In this document: piece after piece, positions 60,331 to 64,000 of the stretch
How positions within the stretch are numbered: position 1 is the stretch's first letter
Layout: every line of letters begins with the position of its first letter
Source: a virus
DNA length: 64,000 nt
Direction: 5' to 3' (one strand)
IMG/VR virus record: IMGVR_UViG_3300036945_000814
Span: 43,026 to 107,025 of that record
Notes under the pieces: model-generated
What the model saw: only the letters and a program-made list of their open reading frames with translations
Told to the model about the DNA's origin: nothing
Databases searched by the model: none
Made by a program: the position numbers and the translations under genes

Positions 60331-60381
60331 CGTTGCGGTTGCTCGCCCCTTCAACGCACGTTGGTTCGAGCAACCGCAACG
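60331..60381 (+). repeat. Perfect 15-bp inverted repeat before the next gene
   Basis: 60331-60345 (CGTTGCGGTTGCTCG) is the exact reverse complement of 60367-60381 around a 21-base loop. Its 3' arm shares 60377-60381 with the 5' arm of the terminator that follows, so the two hairpins exclude each other. Confidence 0.9.
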
Positions 60382-60420
60382 GCCCCTCTCTCCCCCCGGA
60401 GGTGGCCGTTGTTTCTTTTT
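60377..60420 (+). terminator. Terminator or attenuator upstream of the gene at 60429
   Basis: CAACGGCC (60377-60384) pairs with GGCCGTTG (60404-60411), with an inner CCTC/GAGG extension, followed by TTTCTTTTT (60412-60420). The T tract ends 8 bases before ATG 60429. Confidence 0.75.
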
Positions 60421-60428
60421 GGTGCGCC

Positions 60429-61091
60429 ATGAAAGCCAAGCCCAAGCCCAAAAAGGCGAAGAGGGCTCCCGCGCCGCGGTGGACGCTGGCCGCGTGCCCC
60501 GTGGATGCCCCGGCCCGCGAGCTGTGGCGGCCGGAGTGGCGCGATCACGCCACGAGCCTGCTCGTGGCCTACAACGCCGGCCTGCTCAACAACCCGACCC
60601 GTCGGCGCGTGGCAGACGCCGGCCACGTCTCGGTCACGCTCTCCAGCTCGGAGGACGTGCTTGAGGCCCTGTACGCGGTGAGGGTGTGGGCGAAGGCGCA
60701 GGGGGTCGAGCCCGTGGCGTGGGTCCGGTGGAATGGCCGCCGGGTGCGCACGGCCGACAGCGCCGTCGCGCGTCTGCTCCATCTTTTCGACACCGAGCGC
60801 GTGGTGGCGTACCGCTCGGACGCCATGACGAGCGTCAACGAAGCCGACGCGCAGGATGCGGCCCTACACGCTCGTCTCGGGGCGAGCGGGTTCGTTCCGG
60901 GCCGGGATCTGCACGCTGGCGCCGAGCTGGCGAAGCTCCATTTCCTCGATCGAGGCCGCGAGATCCTTTGTCTCGATGCCCACGACATCACTTTTGGGTT
61001 CCACGCCGCGTCCCCCTCGTGTTTGAGGTGTTCGTTGCGCGACCGTTGCAAGGCTGAGACGACGTTTCGTCTCGGAAAGAACCGCCCGTGA
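60429..61091 (+). CDS. Basic Cys-cluster protein next to replication helicase, unknown
   Basis: ATG 60429 is chosen; the upstream part of the frame is inside the terminator. The 220-residue product has a Lys/Pro-rich N-terminus (MKAKPKPKKAKRAPAPRWTL), a central alpha/beta region and CLRCSLRDRC near the C-terminus, a metal- or Fe-S-binding type pattern. It is translationally coupled to the DnaB-like gene (GTGA overlap), suggesting a replication accessory. No family recognised. Confidence 0.55.
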   Translation: MKAKPKPKKAKRAPAPRWTLAACPVDAPARELWRPEWRDHATSLLVAYNAGLLNNPTRRRVADAGHVSVTLSSSEDVLEALYAVRVWAKAQGVEPVAWVRWNGRRVRTADSAVARLLHLFDTERVVAYRSDAMTSVNEADAQDAALHARLGASGFVPGRDLHAGAELAKLHFLDRGREILCLDAHDITFGFHAASPSCLRCSLRDRCKAETTFRLGKNRP

Positions 61092-62461
61092 GCTACCAGC
61101 TTGGCCCGGAGTACCAGCGTGCGCTTCTCCGCTTGTGCCTCGACAACGAGGCTTTCGCGGTGCTCGCCGCGCGGCACCTCAAGCCGGCGTTCTTCGAGAC
61201 GCCGGCCCTGTCGTGGATCTTCTCGACGGTGCAATGGTACCTGTCGACCTACGCGCGGCCGCCGACGGCGCTCGTTGTGCTCGACGCTTGTCGACGTCTC
61301 GACCCGCAGCTCGCCGCGCAGTATTTCCCGACTGTCGAGGGCGTGTGCCTGTCCGTCGTCGTCGAGGAAAAGTACATCGGCGACAAGCTCGTCGAGTTCA
61401 TCAAGCGCAACCTCGTCGTCGACGGCGTCGAGAAACTGCGGCTGCTCTACAACGGCGGCGACGTCGATGCCACGGTCGACTTTTTCCAACAGCGCGCGGA
61501 CGAGATCCAACAAGTAAACGTCGGCGCCGTCGACCGCAGCTTTTTCTTCGAGGAGATTGAGCAGCGCACGGCGCGTCGTCAGCGCGAGGCCGCGCAGGGC
61601 CACCTCTACACGTTCTCGACGGGCGTGCCCGACCTCGACGCCGTGCTCAACGGCGGCTTGAGCAAGGGCGAGCTTGGGATCTGGGTGGCCTACCCGAAGG
61701 TGGGCAAGTCGCACATGCTGCAATGGCTGGCCTACTACGCCGTGCGCGCGCTTCGGATCCCCGTGCTCTACGTCGTCCTCGAAGGCGGCCGGGAGCAGGC
61801 CGAGGACCGTTTCGAGGCGGCTTTCACCTACTCGACGGCAATGGATCTCAAGCACGGCGTCGTCGACGTGAACCGCATGAAGGCGATTCGCGACGAGTAC
61901 CGCGAGCTGAAAGACCTCCTCGTCATCCGCGGCTACACCAAAGACGCAGCGTGGAACGCGAGCGTCAACGACGTCTACGCCGAGATCGTGGACCTTCGCC
62001 AGCGTCGAGGATTCCGCCCGCGGCTCATCGTGATCGACTACGGCGACCTCCTGCACCCTCGCGAGAAGCAAGAGAACGAGGTGCGCTCGCAGGCGGCGGC
62101 GTTCCGCGACATGAAGGCCCTGTGCGACCGTGACGAGGGCTACGCCTTGTGGACGGCTTCGCAGGCGCAGCGGCCAACCAAGGGCGCCGCCGACAACGTC
62201 GACCACATCGTGCGCAGCTCGCAGATCGCCGACTGCTACGAGAAGGTCCGTTGCGCCGACTTCATTGGATCGCTGAATCGCACGAGCGAGGAAGCGCGCA
62301 CCGAGAAAATGCGGATCTTCGCCGAGCTGTACCGCTCGGCGCCGGCGGGCCGGCTGATCGAGGTCCGTACCGACTTCGCCCACCACCGCGCAGTCACGAC
62401 GACGCTGCGCTCGACGCAGTTTGAGGCGGCACATGAGCAGGAGCAGCTTGAGGCATGGTGA
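61088..62461 (+). CDS. DnaB-like replicative helicase
   Basis: The start is GTG 61088; 457 residues. The N-terminal 150 residues resemble a DnaB N-domain. The RecA-like core has a Walker A AYPKVGKS (about 201-208), FSTGVPDLDAVLNGGLSKGE before it, LYVVLEGG, LIVIDYGD as Walker B (about 312-319) and WTASQAQRPTKG. It unwinds the fork as a hexamer. The glycine-poor Walker A is slightly unusual. The primase gene overlaps its 3' end. Confidence 0.75.
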   Translation: MSYQLGPEYQRALLRLCLDNEAFAVLAARHLKPAFFETPALSWIFSTVQWYLSTYARPPTALVVLDACRRLDPQLAAQYFPTVEGVCLSVVVEEKYIGDKLVEFIKRNLVVDGVEKLRLLYNGGDVDATVDFFQQRADEIQQVNVGAVDRSFFFEEIEQRTARRQREAAQGHLYTFSTGVPDLDAVLNGGLSKGELGIWVAYPKVGKSHMLQWLAYYAVRALRIPVLYVVLEGGREQAEDRFEAAFTYSTAMDLKHGVVDVNRMKAIRDEYRELKDLLVIRGYTKDAAWNASVNDVYAEIVDLRQRRGFRPRLIVIDYGDLLHPREKQENEVRSQAAAFRDMKALCDRDEGYALWTASQAQRPTKGAADNVDHIVRSSQIADCYEKVRCADFIGSLNRTSEEARTEKMRIFAELYRSAPAGRLIEVRTDFAHHRAVTTTLRSTQFEAAHEQEQLEAW

Positions 62462-63506
62462 CGACGCCGACTTCGCCCTCGCGCTGTCGAAGTTTCCTCT
62501 CGTGCCGTGGCTTGTGCGGCACGGCTTCGTCGCGCAAGGCCGGGCGAAGCTGGAGTGGCTGCACGACTGCCCGTGGTGCGGCGGCGAAGACAAGCTGTCG
62601 GTGAATCCGTCGCGGAAGTTCTGGCGCTGCTTCGTGTGCGCCAAGCAGTTTCAGCTCTTGGATCTGCTCGCGGCGTTCGACGGCGGCCACGCCGCTGCCG
62701 CCGAGATCGTGCGGGCCTCGTCAGGCGGCCGGTCGCTCACGCTCATCCCCGAGGACTACCTTGAGGCGGCGGCGCCGTCGCGGCCGTCGACGTGGGAGCC
62801 GGAGCCCATCGCGCCGCCGGAGAGTTTTGCGCCGCTGCACGCCCACATCGAGTACACCGCGCGCCGCGGGCTCGACCTCGACAACATGCGCCGGCTCGGC
62901 GTGGGCGTGTGCTCGTGGGGGCGCTATCAGGATCGGCTCGTGTTCCCCGTCCGCCGGTGGGATGGACATTGGATCTACTTCCAGTCCCGCGCGACGTGGG
63001 AGAAGCGCGACCACGACGAGCTGACGAGCGGCAAGTACCGCAAGAACCTCAACCCGGCCAACGACAACCCGCTCCGCTTCGCGTCGGCGGGCGACGTGGT
63101 GCTCGGCTTGGAGCTGGCCTCCGCCTACCAGCGCATCGCCATCGTCGAGGGGCCGACGGACTGGATCCAGAGCGGACCCGACGCCGTGGCCCTCTTCGGC
63201 AAGGCGCTGTCCGATCGCCAGATCATGCTTCTGGCGCGCGCTGGCGTGCGTGAGGTCGACGTGTGCCTCGACCCCGACGCATGGGAGCGCCCGACCATGA
63301 AAGACCGGGCAGGGCACGTCGTGATCCTCGACAAGCCCCCGCCGGCGAAGCTCGTGGCCGACCGGCTCGCGCAGCATTTTGTCGTGCGTGTCGTGCGTTA
63401 TGCCGATGGAATGGATCCCGGCGCGCACACCCCGGTCGAGAACCACGCCATGCGGGCGACGGCCGAGCTGTGGGGCAACGGATCCAGACTGGCGCAGATC
63501 CCGTAG
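62433..63506 (+). CDS. DNA primase (zinc ribbon and Toprim)
   Basis: ATG 62433 is the first ATG of the frame and overlaps the helicase gene by 29 bases; TTG 62421 is an alternative. The 357-residue protein has a CPWC and CFVC zinc ribbon (about residues 47-70) and a DnaG-like Toprim core with IAIVEGPTDW (about 235) and DVCLDPDAW (about 277). It would make RNA primers alongside the DnaB-like helicase. Confidence 0.8.
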   Translation: MSRSSLRHGDDADFALALSKFPLVPWLVRHGFVAQGRAKLEWLHDCPWCGGEDKLSVNPSRKFWRCFVCAKQFQLLDLLAAFDGGHAAAAEIVRASSGGRSLTLIPEDYLEAAAPSRPSTWEPEPIAPPESFAPLHAHIEYTARRGLDLDNMRRLGVGVCSWGRYQDRLVFPVRRWDGHWIYFQSRATWEKRDHDELTSGKYRKNLNPANDNPLRFASAGDVVLGLELASAYQRIAIVEGPTDWIQSGPDAVALFGKALSDRQIMLLARAGVREVDVCLDPDAWERPTMKDRAGHVVILDKPPPAKLVADRLAQHFVVRVVRYADGMDPGAHTPVENHAMRATAELWGNGSRLAQIP

Positions 63507-63522
63507 CAGATCCATGCAAGGT

Positions 63523-63542
63523 GGCGGATCTGCGAGAGATCC
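63523..63542. promoter_or_regulatory. GATC-containing imperfect palindrome upstream of P4
   Basis: The sequence GGCGGATCTGCGAGAGATCC resembles the 57237-57258 palindrome (GCGGATCTGCG...GATCC). It lies 32 bases before the P4 -35, within a 65-base stretch holding five GATC sites, and may bind the same regulator. Confidence 0.5.
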
Positions 63543-63565
63543 AATGAATCGCCATGCCGCGCACA

Positions 63566-63602
63566 GTCTCATGCTTGACACCATAAACGCGGCGTGTAGA
63601 AT
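63566..63602 (+). promoter_or_regulatory. Early-type promoter P4
   Basis: GTCTCA (63566), TTGACA (63575-63580), a 16-base spacer and TAGAAT (63597-63602), with the ATG 6 bases later at 63609. This is the closest match to the shared consensus and implies a leaderless mRNA. Confidence 0.8.
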
Positions 63603-63608
63603 GGACTC

Positions 63609-64000
63609 ATGAACACCACCGACCGCACCGCCATCTTCGCCTCCGCCCTCCGCCACCTCGCGGCCAACTTCGGGACCGACCGGGCGTTGACCCTCACCAA
63701 CGACGAGGCAAAGGCGGTCTACGCGCTCCTCTTGGTGCAGCCGGGCGTCGTCGCCGCGTCGGAGGAGCAGGAGGCCGAGATCGAGCGCCAGCGTGTCGCG
63801 CACATCGCCGGCATCAAGGCCGTCACCGAGAAGTCCCTGCCCGCCGGCAGCACGTTCACGGTCACGGCCGAGGGGCAGCTCGACTACAAGAACACGCCGT
63901 GGATGCGCCCTGTCGTCGACGGCGCCGTCTGCACCGTCCGCCGTTACCGGATGCGCTCCAGCAACGGCTGGAAGACGCGCGAGCTGTCTTTCACCTTCAC
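63609..64000 (+). CDS. Early protein, unknown (3' partial)
   Basis: The frame from ATG 63609 is open to the window end. An ATG at 63601 is rejected because it stops after three codons. The visible 130 residues have an N-terminal helical region (TAIFASALRHLAANFGTD, AKAVYALLLVQPGVVAA), a coiled coil and a beta-rich C-terminal part (GSTFTVTAEGQLDYKNTP). No family recognised. It has its own early-type promoter. Confidence 0.55.
   Translation, partial: MNTTDRTAIFASALRHLAANFGTDRALTLTNDEAKAVYALLLVQPGVVAASEEQEAEIERQRVAHIAGIKAVTEKSLPAGSTFTVTAEGQLDYKNTPWMRPVVDGAVCTVRRYRMRSSNGWKTRELSFTF

Noticed and set aside
1-64000. tRNA genes, CRISPR arrays, insertion sequences, integrase or att sites
   Set aside because: No cloverleaf-like sequences, regularly spaced repeats, transposase or integrase motifs were recognised.

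Overview
The window is about 64 kb of GC-rich DNA, densely packed with genes, from a contractile-tailed bacteriophage (myovirus) or a prophage of that type. Evidence: portal, MuF-type minor head protein, prohead protease, scaffold-like protein, major capsid protein, head-tail connectors, tail sheath, tube, tape measure, hub, spike, gp25/J-type baseplate proteins and fibres lie in canonical order, followed by membrane/lysis-type and replication genes. No bacterial housekeeping genes, tRNA, rRNA, CRISPR array, integrase or terminase were seen; the terminase probably lies to the left of the window. The host cannot be fixed. High GC, frequent GTG/TTG starts and promoters that place the ATG at the transcription start suggest a high-GC host that tolerates leaderless mRNAs (common in Actinobacteria and Deinococcus), but spanin-like membrane proteins would suit a diderm. 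|| Layout. 1-10.3 kb: three large polyvalent-type proteins (LPD1-like metallopeptidase, SNF2 helicase fusion, Ala/His-rich protein) sharing a GHKY module. 10.3-16.8 kb: portal, small head proteins, and a 1152-residue MuF multi-domain fusion. 16.9-20.2 kb: prohead protease, scaffold, capsid. 20.3-31.7 kb: about 18 small translationally coupled head-completion and neck genes, mostly unrecognised. 31.7-43.8 kb: sheath, tube, tail chaperones with a candidate +1 frameshift, tape measure, hub, spike, baseplate. 43.8-54.5 kb: receptor-binding and fibre genes. 54.5-55.8 kb: holin/spanin-like membrane proteins. 55.8-57.1 kb: a leftward three-gene early operon including a SprT-like metallopeptidase. 57.1-64 kb: rightward genes including an SF2 helicase, a DnaB-like helicase and a primase. 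|| How it works together. The structural genes run left to right with start/stop overlaps, implying co-transcription and coupled translation. Four near-identical promoters (GTCTCAYGSTTGACA, 16-bp spacer, TAnnAT) mark the SNF2 gene, both sides of a GATC-rich divergent region at 57.1-57.3 kb, and the last gene; three place the ATG 6-7 nt after the -10. Three intrinsic-terminator hairpins sit only 8-13 nt upstream of start codons, which looks like attenuation or antitermination control. The divergent region, with a 22-bp palindrome and about ten GATC sites beside replication genes, is a candidate origin or master operator.
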